A stretch of DNA of 64,000 bases. Origin: F23-D06 sp045130275 (GTDB lineage: Bacteria > Bacteroidota > Bacteroidia > Bacteroidales > WCHB1-69). Shown here one piece after another: positions 44,489-54,386 of this stretch. The notes beneath the pieces were generated by a model. That model was not told where the DNA came from, did no database searches, and saw only the letters and a list, made by a program, of their open reading frames with translations. Both the position numbers and the translations under genes were made by a program. Within the stretch, counting starts at the first letter, position 1. Every line of letters begins with the position of its first letter. Location of the stretch: assembly GCA_045130275.1 (NCBI GenBank), contig JBGUPL010000085.1:86458-150457 (forward strand), given 5' to 3'.

Positions 44489-46798
44489 ATGGACAATTAC
44501 ACATCAGTAGAGCAGTTTTACCAGCGGAATTCATTCAAGCAGTTTTCCACCAACATTCCTTACATAACCGTCGAGAACTTCCCCACCCTGGGGCTTTTGA
44601 CGGCTTTGCGTTTTCTTGAATGGGTGGACGAGAACCCCGACGGGGTCATCAGTCTTCCCACGGGAAAGACGCCGGAATACTTCATCACGTGGGTGAAGAA
44701 GATCCTTGCGGAATGGGACACGCCGGAGGGGAAATCCTTCCGCGAGAGCCACGGGCTGCACATCGACCGCAAGCCGGTGCTTTCCGGGCTGCATTTCGTG
44801 CAGATCGACGAATTCTACCCAATCAGCCCGTCGCAGCACAACAGTTTCTACAACTATGTGCAGAAGTTTTACGTGGAGGGTTTCGGGTTGGACGCCTCCA
44901 AGGGCATCTTCATCAACTGCGACGAAATCCCGCTGGCCGACGGGTTGCATTTCAGCGAGGTGTTCCCTGACCAACGTGTGGACTTGTCGTTGCGCTACCG
45001 CGAGGCCAAGACCGAGCGCGAGCGGCTGCAGCAGCGTTCCATCTTCATGATTGACGACTGGTGCAGTATTTACGAGCAGAAAGTGAGGGACCTGGGAGGC
45101 ATCGGATTTTTCCTCGGCGGCATCGGGCCTGACGGCCACATCGCGTTCAACGTGCGGGGCAGTGACTTCCACTCCACCACGCGCCTGACCGCCACCAATT
45201 TCGAGACGGCCGCGGCCGCAGCGGGCGATCTGGGCGGAATCGAGGTTTCGCGTTTCAGACCCGTCATCACCATCGGCCTGCACACCATCACCTGCAATCC
45301 CGATGCCGTAGCGATCATCTTCGCCGCTGGCGAGGCGAAAGCGGAAATGGTCCGCCTGGCCCTGGAAGAGACGCCGTGCAACCAATATCCGGCCTCCGTG
45401 CTGGCCAAAATGCCCAATGCCCGCTTCTACCTCACCGCCGGCGCCGCATCCATGCTGAAAGATTCTGTGAACCAATATTATACAAACGGTGATTGGAATC
45501 AGGAGAAAAGCGACCGCGCCGTCATCGACCTCTGCAAAAATATTGACAAGTTCAGCGACAAACTCACCCTGGAGGATTTGCAGAACGACACTTTCTGCAG
45601 CATGATCCCCAATCTCAGCTTGGATTCCGTACAACAGAGCATCGACTCCATCACGAAGAAAATCGAAACAGGCATGGCGCCGGTGCGCGGCAAGGTGATC
45701 TACAACACCGCCCCCCATCACGACGACATCCTGCTCGGCATGCTGCCGTACCTGAACCATATCGCCAGCGACGAATCCAACGAGCTGCACTTCTCCATCA
45801 TGACTTCAGGATTCAACGCGGTGACCAACCGATTCCTCATCAAGCATCTGGCAAACACGCTCCACTTGCTGCGCGACGGCCAGATCCAGATGGTTTATTA
45901 CCCGAATTTCTTCACCGAAGGATACAAACTGAAACGCGAAAAAGACGTCTATCATTCATTGATCAAGATCGCATCACAGCAACGCAAGGAGTTCCTGCGC
46001 GGATTCGCCCACAGGCTCGTGCGTGACATCGTGGAGATCTGGCACGTCGATTCTGTCCAGGCACTGGACAACAAGTTGATGGAAATCATCGACTTCACCA
46101 GAAGTTGTTACGACGGCCAAAAGATGCCCACAGATATCCAGAAGCTCAAGGGTATGATCCGGGAATTCGAGGAAGAGTTGGTGTGGGGGCACTTCGGTAT
46201 GATGCAAGACCGCGTGCACCATCTGCGCCTCGGCTTCTACAAGGGCGACATCTTCACCGAGAACCCGAACCGCACCCGTGACGTGATGCCTATCCTGGAG
46301 GAGCTCCGCACCATCAATCCGGACATCATCACGCTCGCCTTCGACCCCGAGGGCAGCGGTCCCGACACCCACTACAAAGTGCTTCAGGCCATCGCCGACG
46401 CCGTCCGCCTCTGGCGCGACGAGCACGACACCTCCAATCTCAAGATCTGGGGGTACCGTAATGTCTGGTACAAGTACCATCCGTCGGAAGTCTCGCACAT
46501 CGTGCCGGTGTCGCTTAACGACATCAGCGCCTTCAACGAGGCCTTCGCCAACTGCTATCTCAGTCAGGTGGACGCATCGTTCCCGAGTTACAAGCTCGAC
46601 GGCAAATTCAGCACGCTGGCGCAGAGCATCTGGGTGGAGCAACTGAAGAACGTTCAGCTGCTGCTCGGGAAGCCGTTCTTCTTCCAGAACGAAAGCCCGG
46701 TTTTGCGCGCCACACATGGTCTGGTCTTCCTCAAGGAGATGACCGTCGATGAGTTCCTCGCTCACGCCCGCGAACTGGAAAAATCGATGCAAGGATGA
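44489..46798 (+). CDS. Glucosamine-6-phosphate deaminase-like / LmbE deacetylase-like fusion
   Basis: 769 residues in two parts. The N-terminal ~380 residues are a NagB-type sugar-phosphate isomerase fold: SLPTGKTPEYF (phosphate loop), VQIDEFYPI (acid/base Asp) and FLGGIGPDGHIAFNVRGSDF with the catalytic His. The C-terminal part has the PIG-L/LmbE zinc motif APHHDDILLG and a matching later histidine region (DRVHHLRLGFY). Bacteroidota carry such fusions annotated as NagB; deacetylation of GlcNAc-6-P followed by deamination in one protein is a reasonable but unproven reading. A strong terminator follows. Confidence 0.87.
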   Translation: MDNYTSVEQFYQRNSFKQFSTNIPYITVENFPTLGLLTALRFLEWVDENPDGVISLPTGKTPEYFITWVKKILAEWDTPEGKSFRESHGLHIDRKPVLSGLHFVQIDEFYPISPSQHNSFYNYVQKFYVEGFGLDASKGIFINCDEIPLADGLHFSEVFPDQRVDLSLRYREAKTERERLQQRSIFMIDDWCSIYEQKVRDLGGIGFFLGGIGPDGHIAFNVRGSDFHSTTRLTATNFETAAAAAGDLGGIEVSRFRPVITIGLHTITCNPDAVAIIFAAGEAKAEMVRLALEETPCNQYPASVLAKMPNARFYLTAGAASMLKDSVNQYYTNGDWNQEKSDRAVIDLCKNIDKFSDKLTLEDLQNDTFCSMIPNLSLDSVQQSIDSITKKIETGMAPVRGKVIYNTAPHHDDILLGMLPYLNHIASDESNELHFSIMTSGFNAVTNRFLIKHLANTLHLLRDGQIQMVYYPNFFTEGYKLKREKDVYHSLIKIASQQRKEFLRGFAHRLVRDIVEIWHVDSVQALDNKLMEIIDFTRSCYDGQKMPTDIQKLKGMIREFEEELVWGHFGMMQDRVHHLRLGFYKGDIFTENPNRTRDVMPILEELRTINPDIITLAFDPEGSGPDTHYKVLQAIADAVRLWRDEHDTSNLKIWGYRNVWYKYHPSEVSHIVPVSLNDISAFNEAFANCYLSQVDASFPSYKLDGKFSTLAQSIWVEQLKNVQLLLGKPFFFQNESPVLRATHGLVFLKEMTVDEFLAHARELEKSMQG

Positions 46799-46803
46799 TT
46801 TAT

Positions 46804-46842
46804 CAACGGTCAATGGCCCGGGGTCATTGACCGTTGTGTTTT
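46804..46842 (+). terminator. Terminator after the NagB-LmbE gene
   Basis: CAACGGTCAATG and CATTGACCGTTG form a perfect 12-bp stem, followed by TGTTTT. Confidence 0.8.
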
Positions 46843-46926
46843 CAGCAATATGGCGTCGTCGCTGAATTATTGCCACAAAATAGAAAGTTCTACGTTATAA
46901 TAAAAATCTTCATCAAATAAGTTTTT

Positions 46927-48687
46927 ATGCTACGACACCATATTATTCTAACGTGCATGTTGTTGACGACGTTGATGGCGACATTTGCACAGACCGACCA
47001 TTGCGAGACGGTGCTCATCACCCAAGACACCACCATCTTCGTCGGGCAATCCGTGCCCTTGCAGGCGCACAACCTGTTCGAGTACACTTGGATGCCCGAA
47101 ACGGCGTTCACCAACCCGCACGACAGCAACCAGACCGTCGCCCCGACAGAGACGGCGACCTATTACATCACAGGACGTTACATTTACGGCAATATTGTCA
47201 CCAATGGCAGTTTTGAGAACGGGAACACGGGGTTCACGAGCGGTTACAGTTACTACACCACCAATTCCAACACGTGGGGAGTCATCGGACAGGAGGGTAC
47301 TTACACCATCAACACCAATTCCGCCAATGTGCACAACAATTTCGGCAGCTACCCTTGCCTTGACCACACCTACGGCAATGGCACGGGCAAGTGCATGTAC
47401 GTGAACGGGGCGGGCTCGGCCAACACCACGGTGTGGCAGCAGGTCATCAACGTGCAGCCGAACACCGATCATATCTTCATCACGTGGGTGGCCACTCTCG
47501 CCCAGGGTTCCTCCTCCTCGGCATCGGAGTTGGCGCGGCTGCAATTCAGCATCAACGGACAAACCATCGGCAACATCTTCACAGCACCAACTAACACCGC
47601 GCAATGGCAGCAGTTCTACCAGATTTGGAACAGCGGGAACTCCACCACCGCCACTATCCGTATTCTTAACCAAAACACCGTGAACAGCGGCAACGACTTC
47701 GCCATCGACGACATCAGTTTCTCCCCGATGTACACCTGCACGGACTCCGTAACCGTGGAGGTACTTGTCCCGCTTTTCGCACTGCCTGACACCATCGTCA
47801 CCTGCATCGGCGCGACCGAGACCTTGCACCCATTGGACAACGACACCATCGATGCGTTCTGCAACCAGAACGGCAACGTGCAGCCCGAAATCATCCGTTT
47901 CCCCACACACGCGCAGGTCACCGTCACAGGGGCCGACAACGACATTTTCCAATTCCAGTTCGACCCTGATTTTGTGGGCGAAGACACGCTTCTCTACCGC
48001 ATTTGCTGTGCGAACAGCTGCGACACCGCTATGGTGACGCTGATTTCCAAGGGGTACACCTCGGAATTTTCCGACACCGCATGCGTAAAATACTCTTGGA
48101 ACGGACTCCACTATTCCGCAACCGGCGACTACGACCAACATCTCACCGCTGCTGACGGCTGCGACAGCACGGTCACACTGCACCTCACCATCCTGAACCC
48201 GACCGTCTCCATCATCTCCAACAACCCCGATTTCTGCTCCACGCATGAGGCTGTGCTGGAAGTGGTGAGTGATTTCGAACATTTCGTGTGGAACACCGAC
48301 GACACCACCACCTTCATATCCGTGGAGGAACCTGGCACATACTCGGTAACAGGCAGCAACAAGTTCTGCGATGGACGGGCGAGCTTCACCATCGACGGCT
48401 GCGAGGTTATCGTCTATTTGCCCAACGCCATCACGCCGACACGGGCCGACGGGCTGAACGACAAACTTTCCATCCCTGAGGCAGTGCGGGAGGAAATCAA
48501 CGATTTTGAGATTATGATTTTCGACCGCTGGGGTGAGATCATTTTCGCCACCACAGACAAGCATTTCGTGTGGGACGGCACCGTCAACGGAAGACCTGTG
48601 GAGAACGGGGTCTATGTCTATCTGATGCACTACACGCCTCCCACAGGCAAGCCGGTGGTGAAGCGCGGCACCATCACGGTGCTGTAA
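46927..48687 (+). CDS. Secreted protein with gliding-motility-type (type B) T9SS C-terminal domain
   Basis: 586 residues; signal peptide MLRHHIILTCMLLTTLMATF. An Ig-like/PKD-like start (DTTIFVGQSVPLQAHNLFEY) precedes a carbohydrate-binding-like jelly roll (NGSFENGNTGFTSGYSYYTT through NDFAIDDISFSP) and further Ig-like segments. The last ~90 residues (VYLPNAITPTRADGLNDKLS, IMIFDRWGEIIF, WDGTVNGRPVENGVYVY) are the gliding-motility-associated C-terminal domain used by type IX secretion type B cargo. Target unknown; surface binding is inferred. Confidence 0.92.
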   Translation: MLRHHIILTCMLLTTLMATFAQTDHCETVLITQDTTIFVGQSVPLQAHNLFEYTWMPETAFTNPHDSNQTVAPTETATYYITGRYIYGNIVTNGSFENGNTGFTSGYSYYTTNSNTWGVIGQEGTYTINTNSANVHNNFGSYPCLDHTYGNGTGKCMYVNGAGSANTTVWQQVINVQPNTDHIFITWVATLAQGSSSSASELARLQFSINGQTIGNIFTAPTNTAQWQQFYQIWNSGNSTTATIRILNQNTVNSGNDFAIDDISFSPMYTCTDSVTVEVLVPLFALPDTIVTCIGATETLHPLDNDTIDAFCNQNGNVQPEIIRFPTHAQVTVTGADNDIFQFQFDPDFVGEDTLLYRICCANSCDTAMVTLISKGYTSEFSDTACVKYSWNGLHYSATGDYDQHLTAADGCDSTVTLHLTILNPTVSIISNNPDFCSTHEAVLEVVSDFEHFVWNTDDTTTFISVEEPGTYSVTGSNKFCDGRASFTIDGCEVIVYLPNAITPTRADGLNDKLSIPEAVREEINDFEIMIFDRWGEIIFATTDKHFVWDGTVNGRPVENGVYVYLMHYTPPTGKPVVKRGTITVL

Positions 48688-48689
48688 TT

Positions 48690-48762
48690 AGTTAGCAGTT
48701 AACCTCCTAACCCATTAACCTACTAACCTTTAACCTTTAACCGTTAACCTTTAACCGTTAAA
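48690..48762. repeat. TTAACC tandem repeat, left of agmatinase
   Basis: TTAACC with variable spacers, about nine copies. A reverse-complement version lies on the other side of the agmatinase gene at 49621-49690. Confidence 0.8.
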
Positions 48763-49620
48763 ACGCTCCCACATCGTAATCATTTTATACACTAACGTCG
48801 CGGCGAGCACGTCAGAGACCTTGCTGTCGGTCTGCGGGCATAGCTCCACCACGTCAAAGCCGGTGATGTGTTTGCTACGGAACACCTTTTCTAAAAAGGC
48901 GAGTGTGGGGTACCATTGCAGTCCGCCGGGCAGCGGGGTACCGGTGGCGGGCAGTATCGACGGGTCGAAGCCATCCAAATCCACTGTTATATAAACATTG
49001 TCGGTGAGGCGCTCTATCGCCTTTTCCATCCAATCTTCCTGATTGTGAATCAGATGCGCGTAGAAGATATTCTCCGGCACAACGTTGTGCATCTCATCGG
49101 TGCAGACGTTTCGGATGCCGACCTGTACCACGCGGGCGGCACAGTCTTGGGCACGGCGCATCACGCATGCATGATTGTATGGAGAATCATGGTAGCTGTC
49201 GCGCAGGTCCGCATGTGCGTCGATTTGCAGAACCGTCAGGTCGGGATGGGTTTCGGTCATGGCTTGGATGGCACCCACGGAGACGGAGTGCTCGCCGCCG
49301 ACAAGAACCGGACGTTTGCCCATGTTCATGAAGTGGCGCATCCGATCGTGGACGGACTGTACCATCGTTTCCGGAGTGCGCAAATCATAGTCGTAATGGT
49401 CGGTGTGGATGCCGGCCAGCCAAGCTTCATACTGATATTGGATGTCATAAAGTTCCAAACTGTCGGAAGCGTCGAGGATGGCCTGCGGGCCTTTGTCAGC
49501 ACCTTTCACGAAGGTGCTGGTGCCGTCGTAGGGCACGCCCATAATCACATATCGGGCGTTGTCTAACTCGTACAGACGCTCGTCGTCCATATCGAGGAAA
49601 TTGGGCATGGATTTGATCAT
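48751..49620 (-). CDS. speB: Agmatinase / ureohydrolase
   Basis: Hydrolyses agmatine to putrescine and urea, with a binuclear Mn2+ centre. 289 residues. Metal motifs in order: VGGEHSVSVG, LQIDAHADLRDSY, NHACVMRR and ITVDLDGFDPSILP. ELCPQTDSKVSD is the C-terminal active-site strand. ATG 49608 is an alternative start. A near-consensus -7 box is at 49702-49709. No speA is adjacent. Confidence 0.93.
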   Translation of the reverse strand: MIKSMPNFLDMDDERLYELDNARYVIMGVPYDGTSTFVKGADKGPQAILDASDSLELYDIQYQYEAWLAGIHTDHYDYDLRTPETMVQSVHDRMRHFMNMGKRPVLVGGEHSVSVGAIQAMTETHPDLTVLQIDAHADLRDSYHDSPYNHACVMRRAQDCAARVVQVGIRNVCTDEMHNVVPENIFYAHLIHNQEDWMEKAIERLTDNVYITVDLDGFDPSILPATGTPLPGGLQWYPTLAFLEKVFRSKHITGFDVVELCPQTDSKVSDVLAATLVYKMITMWERFNG

Positions 49621-49690
49621 AACGGTTAATGGTTAACGGTTAAAGGTTAATGGTTTAGAGTTTAGGATTTAAGGTTTAGCGTTTAGAGTT
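49621..49690. repeat. GGTTAA/TTTAG repeats, right of agmatinase
   Basis: GGTTAAC/GGTTAAAG and then TTTAGAG units, partly the reverse complement of the repeat at 48690. Confidence 0.75.
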
Positions 49691-49701
49691 TAATTGCGGT
49701 G

Positions 49702-49709
49702 CGAAGATA
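49702..49709 (-). promoter_or_regulatory. -7-like box for agmatinase
   Basis: TATCTTCG on the minus strand, one base from consensus. Confidence 0.45.
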
Positions 49710-49879
49710 CAATTATTTTCGGGTCGGGAAAAAAATGGGGCATTTTTTGACGACAACAATGACAGTTGGGACAGCATTTCCTTTTTATTGTCCAATTGAT
49801 TTGATTATTTGTTATTCTTGTAAAGTCAAAAGGCAAAATCAAATGCTGAACGGACAAAACGATCCATGTTGCCTATTGC

Positions 49880-50458
49880 TTAAATAATCGTCACGGGTTC
49901 GAACTTTTCAATCTCCTGGATCGTCTTCAGGACGAATTCGCAGAGTTTAGGTGAGATTTCGTGGACGCGCTGCTGCCAGGTGGCGAGATCGACGTCGAGG
50001 TGGTCGGAGACGATCTTGAACGAAACGTAGGGCTTGCCGAAGTGCTTGGCGACGGTGTAGAGAGCCGAGGACTCCATGTCGAAGCAGTCGGCCGTCTCAG
50101 TCAGGTTTTGCAGGAAACCGGCAGAATAGACTTTCGGCGAGACGAAGCAGTCGGAGGAGAAGAGCTTCCCGTCGGCAGCCTCGGGTGTCTCCACGGGCAG
50201 TCGGTCGAGGAGCATGGGGTGTTCGATGAAGGCGGTGCCGCCGGAGACGATCTCGGTGACGCGGATCAACGCCCCCACGGGCGCGGCGTGCGCGCCGGCG
50301 GTGCCGATGTTCATGATGGTGAAATCCTCGTTTTGATGCTGCTGCATGAACTGCAGCATGGCGTTGGTGGCGTTCTCACGTCCGATTCCGCAGAGGTGCA
50401 CAGCGTCTTTCATTTTCAACACCTCATCTTCTACAGCGGCAAAAAGTGCAATTTTCAT
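49880..50458 (-). CDS. MTA/SAH nucleosidase-like protein (short)
   Basis: 192 residues, about 40 shorter than typical Pfs/MTAN. The fold is recognisable: MKIALFAAVEDEV, IMNIGTAGAHAAPVGALIRV, FDMESSALYTVAKHFGKPYV (ribose-binding Met-Glu) and FKIVSDHLDVD with the catalytic Asp. Such enzymes cleave the N-glycosidic bond of methylthioadenosine, S-adenosylhomocysteine or related nucleosides. The missing N-terminal strand region makes the exact substrate doubtful. It is downstream of an initiator tRNA and its terminator. Confidence 0.78.
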   Translation of the reverse strand: MKIALFAAVEDEVLKMKDAVHLCGIGRENATNAMLQFMQQHQNEDFTIMNIGTAGAHAAPVGALIRVTEIVSGGTAFIEHPMLLDRLPVETPEAADGKLFSSDCFVSPKVYSAGFLQNLTETADCFDMESSALYTVAKHFGKPYVSFKIVSDHLDVDLATWQQRVHEISPKLCEFVLKTIQEIEKFEPVTII

Positions 50459-50472
50459 AAGCGTTCTGAAAC

Positions 50473-50497
50473 AAAAAAAGCTGACCTGCGGCCAGCT
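50473..50497 (-). terminator. Terminator of the initiator tRNA
   Basis: AGCTGGCC/GGTCAGCT stem (one G-U) with a loop of GCA, followed by a T run on the minus strand. Confidence 0.8.
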
Positions 50498-50506
50498 TAA
50501 GATTAG

Positions 50507-50579
<73 letters not shown>

Positions 50580-50591
50580 TGTTTACGGCTG

Positions 50592-50599
50592 CAAAAATA
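50592..50599 (-). promoter_or_regulatory. -7 promoter box for the tRNA
   Basis: TATTTTTG on the minus strand, 12 bp before the mature 5' end. Confidence 0.75.
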
Positions 50600-50659
50600 C
50601 ACTTTTTTCACATTTCTACAATAATTCTCGAAAAAAAATTTTTGGTATTGTTTTTTTTG

Positions 50660-50667
50660 TATTTTTG
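50660..50667 (+). promoter_or_regulatory. -7 promoter box for rpsA
   Basis: TATTTTTG, giving a leader of about 100 nt before ATG 50771. Confidence 0.7.
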
Positions 50668-50770
50668 CCGCCTCAATTGAAAGAGGCTCTTCAGTTGATT
50701 ATTAGACAATTAACCTCATTGTTTCATCTTAAAAAGCCCCAGTCTCAGGGCAAATTGAGACAAAGTTTTT

Positions 50771-52723
50771 ATGTCAGAAGAATTATTGAACGCTCCTGAA
50801 CAAACCGAAGAAATCGCACAAAATGTGGAGAATGTCGCCGAAAACGCAGCTCCGGTAGCCGAAGAGGCCATGCCTGAAGTTGGAGAGGCCGCTCCCGCCG
50901 AAGAGAAAGCCCCCAAGGCCCCGCGCAAAATGCGCGACTTCGAGAGCGCTTATGCCAACGCCCTCGAGAATTTCAGCTGGGACAATGTCTCCGACAAGAA
51001 CGACCGCTATCCCAAAGAGGAGCAAGCTCGTCTGGAAGACGTTTACACCAAGTCCTTCAAGTCCCTTGAACAAGGCGACGTAATCACGGGCAAGGTGGTC
51101 TCCATCAACGACCGCGAGGTGGTCATCAACATCGGATTCAAGTCCGACGGTGTCATCAACGCCTCCGAGCTCCGCTACAACAAGGATCTCAAGATCGGTG
51201 ACGAAATCGAGGTTTACGTTGAAAGCCAGGAGGATGCCAACGGCCAAATGCAGCTTTCCCACAAGCGCGCCCTCATCCTCAAGTCTTGGCAGCGCGTCAA
51301 CGAGGCTTACGACAATCAGGAGGTTATCACCGGCTATGTGAAAGGCAAGACCAAAGGCGGCCTTATCGTGGACGTGTTCGGCATCGAAGCCTTCCTGCCC
51401 GGCTCCCAGATAGATGTGAAGCAAATCCGCGACTTCGACGTCTATGTCGGCAAGACCATGGAGTTCAAGGTTGTGAAGATCAACCACGACTACAAGAACG
51501 TCGTCGTCTCCCACAAGGCTCTCATCGAGGCTGAAATCGAGGCCCAGAAGGCTGAGATCATCAGCAAGCTCGAAGTCGGCCAGATCCTTGAAGGTACCGT
51601 CAAGAACATCGTTTCCTACGGTGCATTCGTCGATCTCGGCGGCTTGGACGGCCTCATCCACATCACCGACCTCTCTTGGGGCCGCATCAACCATCCTTCC
51701 GAAGTGGTTGAGCTCGACCAAAAGGTCAATGTCGTTATCCTCAACTTCGAAGAGGGCAAGAAGCGCATCGCCCTGGGTCTCAAGCAGCTCACGCCGCAAC
51801 CTTGGGAGAAACTCGATCCCAATTTGAAGGTTGGCGACAAAGTCAAAGGTAAAGTTGTGGTCATCACCGACTACGGCGCCTTCGTGGAAATCATCCCCGG
51901 CGTGGAAGGCCTTATCCACGTCTCCGAAATGTCCTGGTCTCAGCACCTGCGCACCGCCCACGACTTCCTCAAAGTCGGCGACGAGGTGGAAGCTGTCGTG
52001 CTCACCCTCGACCGCGAAGGTCAGAAAATGTCCCTCGGCATCAAGCAACTCATCCCCGATCCTTGGGCTGACATCCTCGAGAAATATCCCGTCGGTTCCC
52101 GCCACACCGCCACGGTGCGCAATTTCACGACCTTCGGTATTTTCGTGGAACTCGAAGAGGGCGTTGACGGCCTGATCCACATCTCCGACCTGTCATGGAA
52201 CAAGAAAATCAAACATCCCGCCGAATTCACCAAGGTGGGTGAGTCCATCGACGTGGTCGTCCTCGAAGTGGACACCGAAAACCGCCGCCTGAGCCTCGGT
52301 CACAAACAACTCGAGGAGAATCCTTGGGATGTCTATGAGACCATCTTCACTGTCGGTTCCGTGCACGAAGGCACCATCACCGGCATGAACGACAAGGGCG
52401 CCACTGTTATGCTCCCGCACAACATCGAGGGCTTCGCCTTCAACCGTCATCTCCTGAAAGAGGACAAATCCACCGCTAAGGAAGGTGAAACCCTGCCCTT
52501 CATGGTGGTTGACTTCTCCAAGGACGCCAAGAAAATCCATCTCTCCCACACCAAGACCTGGCAACCCGACAGAGATTCTGAGGATCGCGCCCGCAATGAG
52601 GAAGAGAGACAGAAAGAGCGTGACATCCAGAAGGTGAACGAGAGCAACGTCGAGAAAGCCACACTCGGTGACTTGAACGTGCTTCAATCCCTGAAAGAAG
52701 ACCTTGAGAAAGAAGGTAAATAA
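50771..52723 (+). CDS. rpsA: 30S ribosomal protein S1
   Basis: Binds mRNA and helps the 30S subunit start translation, especially where Shine-Dalgarno sequences are absent. 650 residues with an acidic, Ala/Glu-rich N-terminal extension (~1-55), then six S1 (OB-fold) repeats. Characteristic strands recur: VVINIGFKSDGVI, GLIVDVFGIEAFLPGSQ, YGAFVDLGGLDGLIHITDLS, YGAFVEIIPGVEGLIHVSEM, FGIFVELEEGVDGLIHISDL and GATVMLPHNIEGFAF. The long leader may hold autoregulatory structure. A strong terminator follows. Confidence 0.97.
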   Translation: MSEELLNAPEQTEEIAQNVENVAENAAPVAEEAMPEVGEAAPAEEKAPKAPRKMRDFESAYANALENFSWDNVSDKNDRYPKEEQARLEDVYTKSFKSLEQGDVITGKVVSINDREVVINIGFKSDGVINASELRYNKDLKIGDEIEVYVESQEDANGQMQLSHKRALILKSWQRVNEAYDNQEVITGYVKGKTKGGLIVDVFGIEAFLPGSQIDVKQIRDFDVYVGKTMEFKVVKINHDYKNVVVSHKALIEAEIEAQKAEIISKLEVGQILEGTVKNIVSYGAFVDLGGLDGLIHITDLSWGRINHPSEVVELDQKVNVVILNFEEGKKRIALGLKQLTPQPWEKLDPNLKVGDKVKGKVVVITDYGAFVEIIPGVEGLIHVSEMSWSQHLRTAHDFLKVGDEVEAVVLTLDREGQKMSLGIKQLIPDPWADILEKYPVGSRHTATVRNFTTFGIFVELEEGVDGLIHISDLSWNKKIKHPAEFTKVGESIDVVVLEVDTENRRLSLGHKQLEENPWDVYETIFTVGSVHEGTITGMNDKGATVMLPHNIEGFAFNRHLLKEDKSTAKEGETLPFMVVDFSKDAKKIHLSHTKTWQPDRDSEDRARNEEERQKERDIQKVNESNVEKATLGDLNVLQSLKEDLEKEGK

Positions 52724-52743
52724 GACTTAAGAATTAAGAATTT

Positions 52744-52781
52744 AAGACGTGAAACTATTGAAATGGTTTCACGTCTTTTTT
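52744..52781 (+). terminator. Terminator of rpsA
   Basis: AAGACGTGAAAC and GTTTCACGTCTT form a 12-bp stem with a 10-nt loop, then a T run. Confidence 0.92.
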
Positions 52782-52839
52782 ATTCATATTTATTCATACG
52801 CTCCATTCATCATTCACAACTCATCATTGAAAAAAATTG

Positions 52840-52847
52840 TACCTTTG
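52840..52847 (+). promoter_or_regulatory. -7 promoter box for the TPR gene
   Basis: TACCTTTG, 22 bp upstream of ATG 52870. It excludes the longer frame that starts at 52837. Confidence 0.7.
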
Positions 52848-52869
52848 CCGCCCGAATTCTGATGACGAT

Positions 52870-54324
52870 ATGAGATTCTATGATAATGTAAATGAGGAAG
52901 ATGAGTTCACAGCGGAAGAGATCTCCATGGCGAACGGATTCTGCGATGCCTGCGACAAGGGGGGTTTCAAAGACTATGACGAGGACCAGTTTGACGTCAT
53001 CATTTCACATTTGATGTTCTCTCAGCGGGGCGACTACCTGAAGAAGGCCATTGAACGGGCGCGCCGCGCCTTCCCCGAGGACCCGCTCTTCGCAATCTGG
53101 CAGACCCGTTACTACATCTGGAACAACCAGATGGACGAGGCGCAGCAATTCATGCAGAAGACCCTGCGCCATTTCCCTGCATCTTCAGAACTGTATGAAG
53201 AGATGGCCTTTATTGCGTACACTTTCCGGTTCAATGTGAATGTCAGAGAATTAGTGTCCAAAGCCATCGCCATAGAGCCCTCTGCCAACGCCTATTTCAT
53301 CCTCACGAACCTCTACCTCGACCAAAACAACGTGGACAAGGCACACGATTGCTTCCTGGAGGCGTACCGTTACGACAGCAGCGTGGCCAACAACCTCGAT
53401 CTTCTGATCCAGTCCCAAAACGCGAAACGAGGCTGCCGGTATGCGGCAGAGGTGGATTTCACGGAAAGGCTGTCCAAGGATTTCCCGCTCTGCAGACAAG
53501 TATGGCTCGCCGCCGGCACGCTGTATGCTATGAACAACCGACACAAGGAGGCCCTGGAAGCATTCGAATTCGCCGCCTCCATCGAGTCCGATTGCCTGAT
53601 CCTCTATGCCATCGCTCAGGAATACTGCCATCTCGAACAATATGAACGAACCATCGAATATTGCCGGCTTGTCCAACAAACAGACAACAATCTGAAAACC
53701 AATGTTTTAACAGCAAGAGCATTGCGAAACATGGGGCATCTCGAAGACGCTCTTCTGCAACTGCTCAAATCCGACGAGCACGACCTCGATTTCCCGTTCA
53801 TATTCTCCGAACTCGTCCTCACTTTGAGCGCGATGGGGCGGATGGATGACATCCCCGACTTCATTGACCGCTTCTACCAATCCGAGAACCTCTCCCTGGA
53901 AAAGTTAGAATGGGTGCTCGACTGTCTGAGCGTGGAGAACAACAGCATCGCCTTCCACCAACTTTGCCTGTCGGCGGAAAACCAATTCCAGACCGCCACC
54001 GACTATTGCGCATGGCTGACCGAATTCTGCTATATCGTGCACACGCCCGGGGTTGCCCTTGACATTATGGCCGAAAAGTTCACGGACCTTCCCGACACGG
54101 AGCTTTTCGAACATCTGGGCTATTTCCTCGCGCTGCTCCATATCGCCGACGACAACCCGAGAGACGCCGCCCATCACCTGCAGAATGCAATCATCCTCAA
54201 CGAAAACAACATTTTTGAAGACTTTTTGGACATTGACACCGAAAAACTTTATGCGCAATATCCCGACATCTATTTTATGGTAAGTCCCTATCTGGAACAG
54301 AAGACAGATGTACGGAATAATTAA
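52870..54324 (+). CDS. Cytoplasmic TPR-repeat protein
   Basis: 484 residues from ATG 52870 (MRFYDNVNEEDEFTAEE), with no signal peptide. Tandem helical repeats fill the protein: DPLFAIWQTRYYIWNNQMDE, AYFILTNLYLDQNNVDKAHD, VWLAAGTLYAMNNRHKEALE and ILYAIAQEYCHLEQYERTIE. The N-terminus is acidic. This is a conserved Bacteroidota type often found near ribosomal or envelope genes. Function unknown; a protein scaffold is inferred. Confidence 0.8.
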   Translation: MRFYDNVNEEDEFTAEEISMANGFCDACDKGGFKDYDEDQFDVIISHLMFSQRGDYLKKAIERARRAFPEDPLFAIWQTRYYIWNNQMDEAQQFMQKTLRHFPASSELYEEMAFIAYTFRFNVNVRELVSKAIAIEPSANAYFILTNLYLDQNNVDKAHDCFLEAYRYDSSVANNLDLLIQSQNAKRGCRYAAEVDFTERLSKDFPLCRQVWLAAGTLYAMNNRHKEALEAFEFAASIESDCLILYAIAQEYCHLEQYERTIEYCRLVQQTDNNLKTNVLTARALRNMGHLEDALLQLLKSDEHDLDFPFIFSELVLTLSAMGRMDDIPDFIDRFYQSENLSLEKLEWVLDCLSVENNSIAFHQLCLSAENQFQTATDYCAWLTEFCYIVHTPGVALDIMAEKFTDLPDTELFEHLGYFLALLHIADDNPRDAAHHLQNAIILNENNIFEDFLDIDTEKLYAQYPDIYFMVSPYLEQKTDVRNN

Positions 54325-54373
54325 AGGCAATAGGCAATAGGCAAAAGGCAATAGGCAATAGGCAAAAGTAAAC
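54325..54373. repeat. GGCAATA/GGCAAAA short repeats
   Basis: About six copies of a 7-bp unit AGGCAAT/AGGCAAA between the TPR gene and the DedA gene. Confidence 0.7.
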
Positions 54374-54386
54374 AGTAAACGAAACG

